Assembly (NCBI GenBank): GCA_029624815.1
Contig: JARSSH010000021.1
Location: 62,001 to 126,000 of the forward strand
Reading direction: 5' to 3'
DNA length: 64,000 nt
Source of the DNA: Candidatus Competibacter sp.
Lineage (GTDB): Bacteria; Pseudomonadota; Gammaproteobacteria; Competibacterales; Competibacteraceae
Below are positions 1 to 10,216 of the stretch, piece by piece; the stretch's first letter is position 1, and each line of letters opens with the position of its first letter. Below the pieces are notes generated by a model that ran no database searches, was not told where the DNA came from, and was given only the letters and a program-made list of their open reading frames with translations. A program made the position numbers and the translations under genes.

Positions 1-1510
1 GCGCAAGCTGAGCGGCAACCGCCGCGAGATTGTCGGCCAGCTCGAAAGCCGCATTCAAACCCGTCTTGAAGAAGAGGGCATTCAGGCCCGGGTCATGGGT
101 CGTGGCAAACATCTGTGGGGCATCTACCGAAAGATGCAGGGCAAGCGCCTGCCCTTCAAGGATGTCTACGACGTCTATGCGGTGCGCATCGTGGTCGACG
201 TCGTGGATACCTGCTATCGCGTGCTGGGGGTGATGCACAATCTGTACAAGCCGTACATGAATCGGTTCAAGGACTACATCGCCATCCCCAAGGCCAACGG
301 CTACCAGTCGTTGCACACGGTGCTGTTCGGCCCCAACAGCGTCCCGATCGAAGTGCAAATCCGCACCGAGGAAATGCATGTCATGGCCGAGGTCGGCGTC
401 GCCGCGCACTGGCGCTACAAGTCCGGCGACGGCCAGGGCAACCAAACCCAGCAGCGCGCCCGCGAGTGGCTGCAAAAGTTGCTGGACATGCAGCGCCGCG
501 CCGGCAACCCGGTGGAATTTCTGGAAAGCGTCAAGGTGGATTTGTTCCCGGACGAGATCTACGTATTCACCCCGCGCGGCGAGATCGTCGAACTGCCGCG
601 CGGCGCCACCGCGGTGGACTTCGCCTACGCCATCCACTCCGATGTCGGCAATACCTGCGTGGGCGTCAAGGTGGATCGACGGCTGGCGCCGCTGCGCACG
701 CCGCTGGCCACCGGCCAGACTGTCGAGGTCATCATCACGCCCACCGCCCGTCCTAATCCCGCTTGGCTGAATTTCGTGGTCACCGCCAAGGCCCGCTCCA
801 GCATCCGCCACTATCTCAAGCACTTGCAGCGCGAGGAAGCGATTCTGCTGGGCAAGCGGCTGCTGGAAAAGGCGCTGGCCGGGCGCGTTGGCGGACTGGG
901 CGAGCTGCCGGCGGCGCGGGTCCAGACCCTCCTGCGGGAATTCGGCCTGAGCCATTTCAACGATCTGCTGGCCGATATCGGGCTGGGCAACCGCTTCGCG
1001 GCGCTGATCGCCAAGCGGCTGGCGCCGGAGGACGGCGAAGACGAAACCCATCCGCCCGATGTCGATACCCAGCCGTTGTTGATCAAGGGCACCGAGGGCA
1101 CGGTGGTCGGCTTCGGCAAGTGCTGCCGACCGCTACCGGGGGACGCCATCATCGGTTATCTCAATACCGGGCGCGGGATCGTCATCCACCGCGACAATTG
1201 CAGGAATGTGGCCAGCTACAAGAAAAGCCCCGAGAAGTGGATCGAGGTGGAATGGGAGCAGTATCTCGGCGCCGATTTCAGCGCCGAGCTGCGGCTCGAG
1301 GTGGCCAATAAGCGCGGGGTGCTGGCCACCATCGCCGCCGCCATTTCCGCCGCCGACACCAACATCGAAACCATCAACACCACGGAGCGGGACGGCACCA
1401 CCACCACCGTGCATCTGCTGCTCAACGTCCGCGACCGGGCGCATTTGGCCCGAGTGATGCGCCAGTTGCGTACCTTGCCGGAAACGCTGAAGCTGGCCCG
1501 GCGCGGCTGA
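1..1510 (+). CDS. spoT: Bifunctional (p)ppGpp synthetase/hydrolase SpoT, 3' part
   Basis: The reading frame is open from base 2, so the N-terminal HD hydrolase domain lies outside the window. What is visible is the synthetase domain, including an RFKD motif at 263-274. RXKD is the form found in bifunctional SpoT/Rel enzymes, whereas RelA has EXDD. A TGS domain follows (about 530-740), then a helical region, a conserved CC motif near 1120 (zinc-finger/RIS region) and a C-terminal ACT domain (about 1270-1500). The protein makes and degrades the stringent-response alarmone. ridA follows at a short distance and recG lies further on, an arrangement related to that in pseudomonads. Confidence 0.97.
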   Translation, partial: RKLSGNRREIVGQLESRIQTRLEEEGIQARVMGRGKHLWGIYRKMQGKRLPFKDVYDVYAVRIVVDVVDTCYRVLGVMHNLYKPYMNRFKDYIAIPKANGYQSLHTVLFGPNSVPIEVQIRTEEMHVMAEVGVAAHWRYKSGDGQGNQTQQRAREWLQKLLDMQRRAGNPVEFLESVKVDLFPDEIYVFTPRGEIVELPRGATAVDFAYAIHSDVGNTCVGVKVDRRLAPLRTPLATGQTVEVIITPTARPNPAWLNFVVTAKARSSIRHYLKHLQREEAILLGKRLLEKALAGRVGGLGELPAARVQTLLREFGLSHFNDLLADIGLGNRFAALIAKRLAPEDGEDETHPPDVDTQPLLIKGTEGTVVGFGKCCRPLPGDAIIGYLNTGRGIVIHRDNCRNVASYKKSPEKWIEVEWEQYLGADFSAELRLEVANKRGVLATIAAAISAADTNIETINTTERDGTTTTVHLLLNVRDRAHLARVMRQLRTLPETLKLARRG

Positions 1511-1576
1511 GCGCCTCGCCTCGGCCCTCCTTCGCGAACCTTGCCCCGAAGAGCCCATCGCAAGAGACCTTCCATC

Positions 1577-1963
1577 ATGCCCCGTGAAATCATCAAGACC
1601 GATCAGGCCCCCGCCGCCATCGGCACCTATTCCCAGGCGGTCAAGGTCGGCCGCGCCGTTTACCTGTCCGGTCAGATTCCGCTGGACCCCGCCACCATGC
1701 AGTTGGTCGATGGCGGCATGGAGGCGCGGATTCGCCGGGTGTTCGACAATTTGGCGGCGGTGGCCCGCGCCGCCGGCGGCGAACTGGCCGACACGGTCAA
1801 GTTGAACGTGTTCCTGACCGATCTCGGCCAATTCGCCCTGGTCAACCAAATCATGGCCGAGTATTTCCAGGAACCCTATCCGGCCCGGGCGGCGATCGGC
1901 GTCGCGGCCCTGCCGCGCGGCGCCGAGGTGGAAATGGACGCGGTGTTGATGCTGGACGAGTAA
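1577..1963 (+). CDS. ridA: RidA family reactive enamine/imine deaminase
   Basis: This 128-aa protein has the standard RidA length and the typical N-terminal signature (TYSQAVKVG, then [10 protein letters not shown]). It also has the conserved C-terminal [16 protein letters not shown] segment, which holds the Arg that binds substrate carboxylates in the family. RidA hydrolyses reactive 2-aminoacrylate and other enamines released by PLP enzymes and acts in the cytoplasm as a trimer. An upstream in-frame start at 1541 exists, but the ATG at 1577 matches the family N-terminus. The gene lies 66 bases after spoT and is probably cotranscribed with it. Confidence 0.96.
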   Translation: MPREIIKTDQAPAAIGTYSQAVKVGRAVYLSGQIPLDPATMQLVDGGMEARIRRVFDNLAAVARAAGGELADTVKLNVFLTDLGQFALVNQIMAEYFQEPYPARAAIGVAALPRGAEVEMDAVLMLDE

Positions 1964-1974
1964 CCGGTTCGAAA

Positions 1975-4383
1975 TTGGGCGCCTCGACATGCCTGCCGGC
2001 CGGTCGGGCCGGCGAACCAGCGGCTCCATCCGCGATATCCCCGCTGTCCTCCGGCCTGGCTTCGCCGCGACAATGGCTGTTGTCCCTGCTGCCGTGGCTG
2101 GTTTTGATCCTGGGTCTGGGCAGCACCTTCGTACTATGGCAAAGCGCCCGCCTGGACGCGGCGCAAGCGCTGGACGCGGAATTCCAGCTCTGGGTGGACA
2201 AGATCGCCTACAGCATCGAGCACCGCCTCAAAAGCCATGTGCAGGTGCTGCGTGGCGTGGTCGGCCTGTTCGAAGCCTCGGAAATCGTCGATCGCCAGGA
2301 ATTCCGCTGCTATGTCGAAGCACTGCGCTTGCAGGATAACTATCCCGGCATTCAGGGCATTGGTTTCGCCGCCTTTATCCCCCCGGATCGGAAGGCGGAG
2401 CACGAGGCGGCGGTCCGCCGGGAAGGCTTTCCCGATTACGCCATCCGCCCCGCCGGGGCGCGCGAGTTCTATACCGCCGTTCTTTATCTCGAACCCTTTT
2501 CCGGCCGCAACCTGCGCGCCTTCGGTTATGACATGGGGCCGGAACCGGTGCGCTGGGCGGCGGCGGCGCGGGCGCGGGATCAGGGCGAGGTCACCTTATC
2601 GGGCTTGGTGACCCTGCTCCAGGAGACCGCCACCGACCCCCAGCCCGGTTTTTTGCTGTTCGTGCCGATCTATCGCAACGGCCTGCCCCACGACACCGTC
2701 GAAACACGGCGCACGCATTTGCTCGGTTGGGCCTACTCGCCCCTGCGCATGCACGATTTGATGCACAGCGTGCTGGAAACCCTCGAATTCAACAAATTGC
2801 GGGCGTTCCTGAACGTGGCCGTTCACGATGGCGACCATCGATCCCCCGAATCCCTGCTGTTCGCGCTCGACCCGACCACGGTCGCCGCTCCCGGCCCGGC
2901 GTTCCATACGGTTCGACGGCTGGAGTTTGGAGGACACCCATGGTCGGTGCAGGTCACTTCGACCCCTGGCTTCGAAAGTCGGTCGCGGAGCAAGGAGGCC
3001 GCGCTGATCGCCTTCGCCGGCAGCGCCGGCAGCCTGTTGTTGGCGCTGCTGATCGCGGTGCTGGTGACCAGCCAGATGCGCGTCGCCGTGGCCTTGCGGG
3101 AAACGGCGCAGGTCAACGAGCAATTGCGCGAGCGCGAACGCGAGCTGCTGTGGGCGCAGCGCACCGCTCAACTCGGCAGTTGGAGCTACGATCCGGCCAC
3201 CCGGCAACCGACCTGGTCGGAGGGCATGTTCCGGGTCTGGGGGCTCGATCCCGGTCGGGGCGCTCCCGCATACGATCGGCACCGGAACCTTATCCATCCC
3301 GAGGACTGGCCGCGTTTCGACGCGGCCGTGCAGGCCGCGATAGCGCACGGGAAACCGTATCGACTGGACCTGCGCATCCGCCGTCCCGACGGCGAGGAGC
3401 GCTCCATCATCACGATTTGCACGCCACACTTCGATCACCAGGGCAAGGTCGTCAAGCTCTCCGGCACCAATCAGGACATCACCGAGCGCAAGCGGGTGGA
3501 AACGGCGCTGCATTTCACCCAATCCGTGGTCGATCGCATGAGCGACGCGGCCTACTGGGCCGCGGCCGACGGTCGCCTGATGTATGCCAACGCCGCCGCC
3601 TGCCGGATGCTGGGGTACGCGCCGGACGAACTGCTGGCGCTGTCGATAAAGGACATCGTCCCGAATTACACCGATGCCCGCTGGGCCATCCACTGGAGCG
3701 AATTGCGGCGAGCCGGTTCGCTACGGTTGGAAAGCCAGTATCGCAAGAAAAACGGCGAGACGATCCCGGTGGAAATCCATGGGGATTACATCGAATTCGC
3801 CGGCATCGCATACGCGTGCGGGCTGGCGCGCGACATCACCGACCGCAAACGCCTGCAGGAGGTGTTGCGCGAACAGGCGATCCGCGACCCGCTGACCGGA
3901 TTATTCAACCGCCGCTATCTGGACGAAACCCTGCCGCGCGAACTCGGCCGCTGCCAGCGCATCGGCGAGCCGTTGACCGTCGCCATGCTCGATCTGGACC
4001 ATTTCAAGCGCTTCAACGACGACTACGGCCACGAGGCCGGCGATGCCGTGCTGCGGACGGTCGGCGACCTGTTGCGCCAATCGCTGCGCGTCGGCGACAT
4101 CGCCTGCCGCTACGGCGGCGAGGAATTGGTGCTGATCCTGCCGGGCGCGATGCTGGCCGCCGCGCGGGCGCGGCTGGAGCATGTGCGGCAAGCCGCCATG
4201 CGGCTACGGCTGCCTTACCGGGGTAGCCAACTGCCGGCCATTACGGTGTCCATCGGCCTGGCGGCGGCGGAACCGGACGAAGCCGACGCCGCCGCTCTGT
4301 TGGGTCGGGCCGACGCCGCCTTGTATCGGGCCAAGGAACAGGGCCGGAACCGGGTCATCGCGGCCAGCGATGCGCCATCATGA
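1975..4383 (+). CDS. Membrane CHASE-PAS-PAS diguanylate cyclase (GGDEF)
   Basis: The 802-aa protein has a first membrane segment at about residues 34-54, a periplasmic CHASE sensor domain up to about 335 and a second membrane segment at about 342-365. Two PAS domains follow (about 390-500 and 510-630), then a C-terminal GGDEF domain. The active-site motif is GGEEL at about 714-718, preceded by the inhibitory I-site RVGD at the usual spacing, so it should be an active, product-inhibited c-di-GMP synthase. No ATG is near the 5' end. The reading uses TTG at 1975, only 11 bases after ridA, and the true start could be a later TTG or CTG. The stop overlaps the next gene by four bases (ATGA), which suggests translational coupling. 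Confidence 0.9.
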   Translation: MGASTCLPAGRAGEPAAPSAISPLSSGLASPRQWLLSLLPWLVLILGLGSTFVLWQSARLDAAQALDAEFQLWVDKIAYSIEHRLKSHVQVLRGVVGLFEASEIVDRQEFRCYVEALRLQDNYPGIQGIGFAAFIPPDRKAEHEAAVRREGFPDYAIRPAGAREFYTAVLYLEPFSGRNLRAFGYDMGPEPVRWAAAARARDQGEVTLSGLVTLLQETATDPQPGFLLFVPIYRNGLPHDTVETRRTHLLGWAYSPLRMHDLMHSVLETLEFNKLRAFLNVAVHDGDHRSPESLLFALDPTTVAAPGPAFHTVRRLEFGGHPWSVQVTSTPGFESRSRSKEAALIAFAGSAGSLLLALLIAVLVTSQMRVAVALRETAQVNEQLRERERELLWAQRTAQLGSWSYDPATRQPTWSEGMFRVWGLDPGRGAPAYDRHRNLIHPEDWPRFDAAVQAAIAHGKPYRLDLRIRRPDGEERSIITICTPHFDHQGKVVKLSGTNQDITERKRVETALHFTQSVVDRMSDAAYWAAADGRLMYANAAACRMLGYAPDELLALSIKDIVPNYTDARWAIHWSELRRAGSLRLESQYRKKNGETIPVEIHGDYIEFAGIAYACGLARDITDRKRLQEVLREQAIRDPLTGLFNRRYLDETLPRELGRCQRIGEPLTVAMLDLDHFKRFNDDYGHEAGDAVLRTVGDLLRQSLRVGDIACRYGGEELVLILPGAMLAAARARLEHVRQAAMRLRLPYRGSQLPAITVSIGLAAAEPDEADAAALLGRADAALYRAKEQGRNRVIAASDAPS

Positions 4384-6353
4384 GCGCGGCCTCGATAAGA
4401 CCCGGCCAGCCTACCCTTTTGGGTCGGAAGAGGATCGGCCTGCTCGTTGCCTTGCCGCTGCTCTTCCTGATGACTGGCGCAATGGCGCAACAAAAGGTAT
4501 CGCTGCAATTGCGCTGGGACCATCAATTCCAATTTGCCGGTTACTACGCGGCCCAATGGCAAGGCTATTACAAAGAGGCGGGATTCGAGGTCGAGATCCG
4601 GTCCGCCATCACCCCGGATCGCAAGATCCGCAGCGCAACCGAAGAAGTTGCCAATGGCAATGCGGATTTTGGCGTGGGCGCGGCGGATATTCTCCTTGCC
4701 AGGGATCGCGGGATCCCGTTGGTGGTGCTGGCTTCCATTTTCCAGCAGAGCGCGGCGGAGTTTTATATCAGGGAGGACACTCCGCTGCAATCGCTCGTGG
4801 ATTTGCTGAAGCTGAGCGTGGCGCGCACGGTCAACGATCTCATCGATATCGAGCTACAGGCCATGGTATTGTCCGAGGGGATCGATCCGAAACAAATCAC
4901 GCCCTATCCCCATTCGTCGGGTTTGGAGCATTTTGTTTCGGGCCGCGTCGATGTCGTCCCCGGCTATCGAATCACCCTGCCTTATGTCCTGGAACAACTG
5001 GGAATACGGGTCAAAACCCTGCGTCCCAGCAGTTACGGAGTCGATTTTTACGGAGATTCCCTGTTTACCCTCAGACAGCGGGTCGAGCGCGATCCGGACG
5101 CCATTCGGCGCTTTGTGCAAGCGACCTTGAAAGGTTGGGCGTATGCCCTGGAGAATCCGCTGGAGATCGCCGAGAGAATTTCCCGGCAGCTTCCGCGCAC
5201 GGAGCCGATAGCCGGCGGCACCCTCCATGAATTCAACCTTTTTCAAATCGACGGCGTAAGAAAACTGGCTTTGTTTCCAATCGTCGAGATCGGCCACAAC
5301 AATCCATACCGCTGGCTGCGCATGTATCGACTGATGCAGGCAATCGGCATTTTGACCAACTCCATCGATATGGACGATCTGATCTTCGATCCTGAAAAAA
5401 TGGAACAGACCAGAAAAACCCGAGTTCATTCGATAGTGAGAAATTGGTTATATATCCTGGCTGGAACGACTCTGCTTATCCTGGCATGGACTTTTATACT
5501 TCGCCAAACGGTCAAGCAAAAAACCAGGCAGTTGGTTATGGCCAACCAACGGCTTGACCAGGAAAATCTTCTGCTGCGGCAAATGGAAACCTCGTTAAAA
5601 CAGAGCGAAGAACGATACCGTGAATTGAACGTCGAACTGGAAGAGCGCATCCATCGACGCACCGCGCAATTGCAGGCGCTCAACACGGAGCTGGAAGCAT
5701 TCGCCTACTCGGTGTCGCACGATTTGAAAGCGCCGCTGCGCGGCATTGATGGCTATGGTCATCTGCTACTGAAAGATTGCTCCGATCGCCTCGACGCCGA
5801 GGGGCGGTTGTTCGTCCATAACATCCGTCAGGGCGCGCGGCAAATGCACGAACTGATCGACGGTCTGTTGGCCTACTCGCGCATGGAACGCCGAACCCTG
5901 CGCCGCGATTCCCTGGATTTGCGCGAGGCGATCGAAGCCGTGGTGGCCGAACGGGCCGGCGAAATCGGGACGGGGGACGCCACGGTGCGCGTGGACTTGC
6001 CGGCGCTGGCGGTGCGGGCCGATATGGAAGGACTGTTGCAGGTATTGCGTAACCTGCTGGACAACGCCCTCAAGTTCGGCCGACGCGGGGTTCCGTTGGC
6101 CATCGAAATCGGCGGGCAGACCGGCGCGGGCACGGCGACCCTGTGGGTGCGGGACAACGGCATCGGTTTCGATCCCAAACACCGCGAGCGCATATTCGCT
6201 CTCTTTCAGCGCTTGCAGCGCGCCGAGGATTATCCGGGCACCGGCATCGGCCTGGCCATTGCCCGCAAGGCCACGCGGCGCATGGGGGGGCGGCTATGGG
6301 CCGAGAGCGCGCCCGGCCAGGGCGCGGTCTTTTTCCTGGAACTGCCGACCTGA
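4380..6353 (+). CDS. Sensor histidine kinase with periplasmic NMT1/SsuA-type binding domain
   Basis: The 657-aa protein opens with a signal peptide (cleavage near residue 36), followed by an NMT1/THI5-like solute-binding domain (about 37-300). This is the fold that binds thiamine precursors or sulfonates in ABC transport. A membrane helix at about 355-375 and a coiled coil lead into a HisKA domain with phospho-acceptor His447 (motif VSHDLKAPLRG). The HATPase domain has N box NLLDNALKF (about 558), DNGIGF (about 592) and GTGIGLAI (about 620). No receiver domain and no response regulator are seen nearby. It overlaps the upstream GGDEF gene by four bases, so the two may form one sensory unit. 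The ligand is unknown. Confidence 0.9.
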   Translation: MSAASIRPGQPTLLGRKRIGLLVALPLLFLMTGAMAQQKVSLQLRWDHQFQFAGYYAAQWQGYYKEAGFEVEIRSAITPDRKIRSATEEVANGNADFGVGAADILLARDRGIPLVVLASIFQQSAAEFYIREDTPLQSLVDLLKLSVARTVNDLIDIELQAMVLSEGIDPKQITPYPHSSGLEHFVSGRVDVVPGYRITLPYVLEQLGIRVKTLRPSSYGVDFYGDSLFTLRQRVERDPDAIRRFVQATLKGWAYALENPLEIAERISRQLPRTEPIAGGTLHEFNLFQIDGVRKLALFPIVEIGHNNPYRWLRMYRLMQAIGILTNSIDMDDLIFDPEKMEQTRKTRVHSIVRNWLYILAGTTLLILAWTFILRQTVKQKTRQLVMANQRLDQENLLLRQMETSLKQSEERYRELNVELEERIHRRTAQLQALNTELEAFAYSVSHDLKAPLRGIDGYGHLLLKDCSDRLDAEGRLFVHNIRQGARQMHELIDGLLAYSRMERRTLRRDSLDLREAIEAVVAERAGEIGTGDATVRVDLPALAVRADMEGLLQVLRNLLDNALKFGRRGVPLAIEIGGQTGAGTATLWVRDNGIGFDPKHRERIFALFQRLQRAEDYPGTGIGLAIARKATRRMGGRLWAESAPGQGAVFFLELPT

Positions 6354-6376
6354 GTCCCACACTTTGCCGAGCCACG

Positions 6377-8485
6377 ATGGAATCCCAGGTTCGTGAAGCG
6401 CCGCCGCCGGCCCGGGAAGGGCCGCCGATCACCGTCCTGCGGGGCGTCGGGCCGAGGCTGGCCGAGCGCCTGCGACGGTTGGGCTTGCACACCGCCACCG
6501 ACGTGCTGCTGCACCTGCCTCTGCGCTACCAGAACCGCGGCTGCATCACCGCCATCGGCCAATTGCGGCCCGGCGTGGAAGCGCAGGTCGAGGCGCTGGT
6601 GACCGGCAGCGAGGTGACGACGCGCGGTCGACGCTTCCTGCTCTGCCATCTGAGCGACGGCACGGGTGTCCTGACCCTGCGCTTTTTCCATTTCAGCCCC
6701 GCCCAGCGGCAATGGCTCGGCCAGCCGGACGCGCGGCTGCGCTGCTTTGGCGAGGTCCGTTCCAGTTACGGCGGCGGACTGGAAATGATTCACCCCGAAT
6801 GCCGCCGGCTCGACGCGGACACGCCGCCGGTGGAAAACCGGCCGACTCCCATCTATCCCGCCACCGCCGGCCTACGGCAGTTCACCCTGCGCGGCCTGGC
6901 CGAACAGGCCTTGGAGCAATTGGATGCGGCGACGCTGCTGCCGGAATGGTTGCCGCCGGCGCTGCTGGCCCAACTGCAACTGCCACCCATCGCCGAGGCG
7001 GTGCGGCTGTTGCACCGGCCGCCGGCCGATACAGCGGCGGCGGAGCTGGAGAGCGGTCGCCATCCGGCCCGGCGGCGGCTGGCCTTCGAGGAGTTGCTGG
7101 CCCATCAGCTCAGTCTGCGCCGGCTGCGCGAGCGCACCCGGCGCCAGGCCGCGCCGCCGCTGGCCGGCGACGGCCTGAGCCAGCGTTTCGTGGAACGGCT
7201 ACCCTTTACCCTCACCGCCGCCCAACAGCGGGTGCTGGCGGAAATCGCCGCCGATCTCGCCCAGCCCCGCCCCATGCTGCGGCTGTTGCAGGGCGATGTC
7301 GGCTCCGGCAAGACCGTGGTGGCCGCCGCCGCCGCGCTGCGGGCGGTGGAAAACGGCGCCCAGGCGGCGCTGATGGCCCCCACCGAACTGTTGGCGGAGC
7401 AGCACCACCGCAATTTGCGAGCTTGGCTCGAACCGCTCGGAGTCGAAGTAGCCTGGTTAACCGGACGGCTGACCGGCAAGACGCGGCGCCAGGCCTTGGA
7501 GCGGCTGGCCACCGGCGCGGTTCGGATCGCGGTCGGCACCCACGCCCTGTTTCAGGAGGCGGTCGCCTTCGCCGAGCTGGCCCTGGCGATCGTGGACGAA
7601 CAACACCGCTTCGGTGTCCATCAGCGCTTGGCCCTACGCGAGAAGGGCCGCTTCGGCGGGCGCTGCCCCCACCAGTTGATCATGACCGCGACACCGATTC
7701 CGCGCACCCTCGCCATGAGCGCCTACGCTGATCTCGACACCTCGACCCTGGACGAACTGCCGCCGGGCCGCCTGCCGGTCACCACCGTGGCCGCGCCCGA
7801 CAGCCGCCGCGACGAGGTGATCGAGCGCATCCGCCGGGCCTGTCGCGACGGTCGCCAAGCCTACTGGGTCTGTCCGCTGATCGAGGAATCCGAGGCGCTG
7901 CAATGCCAAGCGGCGACGGTCGCCGCCGAGCAACTGGCGGAACGCCTACCGGAGCTGCGCATCGGTCTGGCCCATGGACGCCTGCCCGGCGCCGCCAAGG
8001 AAGCGGCGATGGCCGCGTTCAAGGCCGGCGCGCTGGATCTGCTGGTCGCCACCACCGTGATCGAGGTTGGGGTGGACGTGCCCAACGCCAGCCTGATGAT
8101 CATCGAGAACGCCGAGCGGCTGGGTCTGGCGCAATTGCATCAGTTGCGCGGCCGGATCGGGCGCGGCGCGACCGCCAGCAGTTGCGTATTGCTGTACCGG
8201 CCGCCGCTGTCGCGGGCCGCGCACGCCCGGCTGGCGGTGCTGCGGGAATGCCACGACGGTTTCGAAATTGCCCGCCGCGATCTGGCGCTGCGCGGCCCCG
8301 GCGAGGTGCTCGGCACCCGCCAGACCGGCGAGCAAAGTCTGCGGGTGGCCGATCTGCTGCGCGATCAGGATCTGTTGAACGCCGCCCGCTACGCCGCCGA
8401 CCGGTTGCTGCGCGATCACCCCGAGCGAGTGGAACCGCTGATCCGGCGCTGGATCGGCGTCGGCGCGCGCTACGGCGAGGTGTGA
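6377..8485 (+). CDS. recG: ATP-dependent DNA helicase RecG
   Basis: The 702-aa length agrees with RecG. An N-terminal wedge/OB domain recognises branched DNA and is followed by two RecA-like helicase lobes. Walker A (GDVGSGKT) lies at about residues 305-312. The Walker B box has the RecG form DEQHRFG, and the C-terminal RGRIGRG and TRQTGEQ motifs are present. RecG regresses stalled forks and Holliday junctions. The ATG at 6377 was chosen because it gives the family N-terminus; an in-frame ATG at 6143 lies within the preceding kinase gene. The gene lies 23 bases after the kinase and two bases ahead of the exeA-like gene. Confidence 0.97.
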   Translation: MESQVREAPPPAREGPPITVLRGVGPRLAERLRRLGLHTATDVLLHLPLRYQNRGCITAIGQLRPGVEAQVEALVTGSEVTTRGRRFLLCHLSDGTGVLTLRFFHFSPAQRQWLGQPDARLRCFGEVRSSYGGGLEMIHPECRRLDADTPPVENRPTPIYPATAGLRQFTLRGLAEQALEQLDAATLLPEWLPPALLAQLQLPPIAEAVRLLHRPPADTAAAELESGRHPARRRLAFEELLAHQLSLRRLRERTRRQAAPPLAGDGLSQRFVERLPFTLTAAQQRVLAEIAADLAQPRPMLRLLQGDVGSGKTVVAAAAALRAVENGAQAALMAPTELLAEQHHRNLRAWLEPLGVEVAWLTGRLTGKTRRQALERLATGAVRIAVGTHALFQEAVAFAELALAIVDEQHRFGVHQRLALREKGRFGGRCPHQLIMTATPIPRTLAMSAYADLDTSTLDELPPGRLPVTTVAAPDSRRDEVIERIRRACRDGRQAYWVCPLIEESEALQCQAATVAAEQLAERLPELRIGLAHGRLPGAAKEAAMAAFKAGALDLLVATTVIEVGVDVPNASLMIIENAERLGLAQLHQLRGRIGRGATASSCVLLYRPPLSRAAHARLAVLRECHDGFEIARRDLALRGPGEVLGTRQTGEQSLRVADLLRDQDLLNAARYAADRLLRDHPERVEPLIRRWIGVGARYGEV

Positions 8486-8487
8486 GG

Positions 8488-10215
8488 ATGTACGCGGCGC
8501 ACTTCGGGCTGCGCGAGCCGCCCTTCGCCATCACCCCCGACCCCGGCTACGTCTATCCGAGCCGCCATCATCAGGAGGCGCTGGCCCACCTGCTGTACGG
8601 CACCAGCGAGGACGGCGGCTTCGTGCAATTGACCGGGGAAGTCGGCACCGGCAAGACCACCCTGGTCCGCGCGCTGCTGGAGCAGCGGCTGGATGGCGTG
8701 GACATCGCGCTGTGCCTCAACCCCCGGCTGACGGTCGAGGAACTGCTGGCCACCGTCTGCGACGAACTGGGCGTGTCCTACCCGCGCGAGCGCCAAACCC
8801 TCAAGCCGCTGCTGGACGCCCTCAACGAACACCTGCTGCGCGGCCACGCCGCCGGCCGCCGCACGGTGCTGATCATCGACGAGGCGCAGAATCTGAGCCG
8901 CGAGGTGCTCGAACAGATCCGTCTGTTGACCAATCTGGAAACCGCCAAGCACAAGCTGCTGCGGATCATTCTGGTCGGCCAGCCGGAACTGCGCCGGCTG
9001 CTGGCGCGGCCGGACTTGCGGCAACTGGCCCAGCGCATCACCGCCCGCTATCACCTGTCGCCGCTGGACCCTCGGGAAACCGCCGCCTACATCGACCACC
9101 GGCTGCGGGTGGCCGGCGGGCGCGCGGAACTGTTCGCCGCCGGGACGCGGCGGGCGGTCCACCGCTATTCCGGCGGCATCCCGCGCCTGATCAACGTCAT
9201 CTGCGATCGCGCCCTGCTTGGCGCCTACAGCCAGGGCGCGCGGCGCGCGACCGCCGGCACGGTTCGCCGGGCGGCCCGGGAAGCCCTATGGGGCGACAGT
9301 GGAAAAAGCTGGGTTTCCGCTCTCCGCTCGGGGTCGCGGCGCGCGGAGCCGGCCGATCCAGCGGTTCCGCGGGCGGCGGCCAGCGGCGGCGGCAAATGGC
9401 GAGTTCGACCCTGGCTGGTGCTGGGCAGTGGATTGACAGGTCTGGGCATGATCGGCCTCGGGTTCTGGCTGTCGCACGCCGGCCAAATGTCGGCCGCCGA
9501 CCCCACCTCGCCACCGATGGCCAATCCGGCTCCATCGCCATCGCCCGCGGCGATGCCCGCCGGCCCGACCCCATCTTCAGCCGCCACCGATGCCCTCGCC
9601 TTGGCCAGCTTATTGCGCCAGTTCCAGGGAGACGATGCCAACGACCGCTTGCTGGCGGCCTGGGGCATCACCCGAATGCCGGGCGCCGGGGCACTATTCT
9701 GCGAATGGGTCAAAATCCGGGATTTGCGTTGCCTGACCGGCCGCGACGACTGGAACATGCTACGCCGCTTCAACCGCCCCGCCGTGCTTCGGCTGACCGT
9801 CGGCGATAGGCCGGCGGCGGTGCTGCTGCGGACGCTGGAAGGGGACAACGCGACGCTGGAAATCGCCGGTCAAGCGATGACCGTGCCGCTGGCGCAACTC
9901 GCGCCGTTGTGGACCGGCCAATACCTGTTGTTGTGGCGACCGCAAATCAACTCGCCGCTGATCGGCCCAGGCAACACCGGCAAGGCGGTGCGCTGGTTGC
10001 GCCGGCGGCTGGCGCTGGCGGCGGATCAACCCAGCCCCGAGCCATCGTCCGCGACCTTCGATGGCGCCCTGGGCGAACGGTTGCGCGCCTTTCAACAGGA
10101 TAACGGTCTGCAACCCGATGGCCTGGCGGGCGAACGGACGCTGGTGCTACTGAACAATCTGGCGCCCACCCCCGGTACGCCCACGCTCGACCCGTCGGCT
10201 CATCAAGATCGCTGA
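8488..10215 (+). CDS. exeA: ExeA/GspA-like AAA ATPase with peptidoglycan-binding domain
   Basis: The 575-aa protein starts with the ExeA signature (FGLREPPFAITPDP). Walker A GEVGTGKT is at about residues 48-57 and Walker B LIIDEAQNL at about 129-137. After the ATPase domain come a basic stretch, one membrane helix (about 308-331), a Pro/Ala/Ser-rich linker and a C-terminal peptidoglycan-binding domain (about 495-560). In Aeromonas, ExeA with ExeB helps the type II secretin pass and assemble through the peptidoglycan. The gspB-like gene follows after one base, which supports this role. No other type II secretion gene is in the window. Confidence 0.92.
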   Translation: MYAAHFGLREPPFAITPDPGYVYPSRHHQEALAHLLYGTSEDGGFVQLTGEVGTGKTTLVRALLEQRLDGVDIALCLNPRLTVEELLATVCDELGVSYPRERQTLKPLLDALNEHLLRGHAAGRRTVLIIDEAQNLSREVLEQIRLLTNLETAKHKLLRIILVGQPELRRLLARPDLRQLAQRITARYHLSPLDPRETAAYIDHRLRVAGGRAELFAAGTRRAVHRYSGGIPRLINVICDRALLGAYSQGARRATAGTVRRAAREALWGDSGKSWVSALRSGSRRAEPADPAVPRAAASGGGKWRVRPWLVLGSGLTGLGMIGLGFWLSHAGQMSAADPTSPPMANPAPSPSPAAMPAGPTPSSAATDALALASLLRQFQGDDANDRLLAAWGITRMPGAGALFCEWVKIRDLRCLTGRDDWNMLRRFNRPAVLRLTVGDRPAAVLLRTLEGDNATLEIAGQAMTVPLAQLAPLWTGQYLLLWRPQINSPLIGPGNTGKAVRWLRRRLALAADQPSPEPSSATFDGALGERLRAFQQDNGLQPDGLAGERTLVLLNNLAPTPGTPTLDPSAHQDR

Positions 10216-10216
10216 G

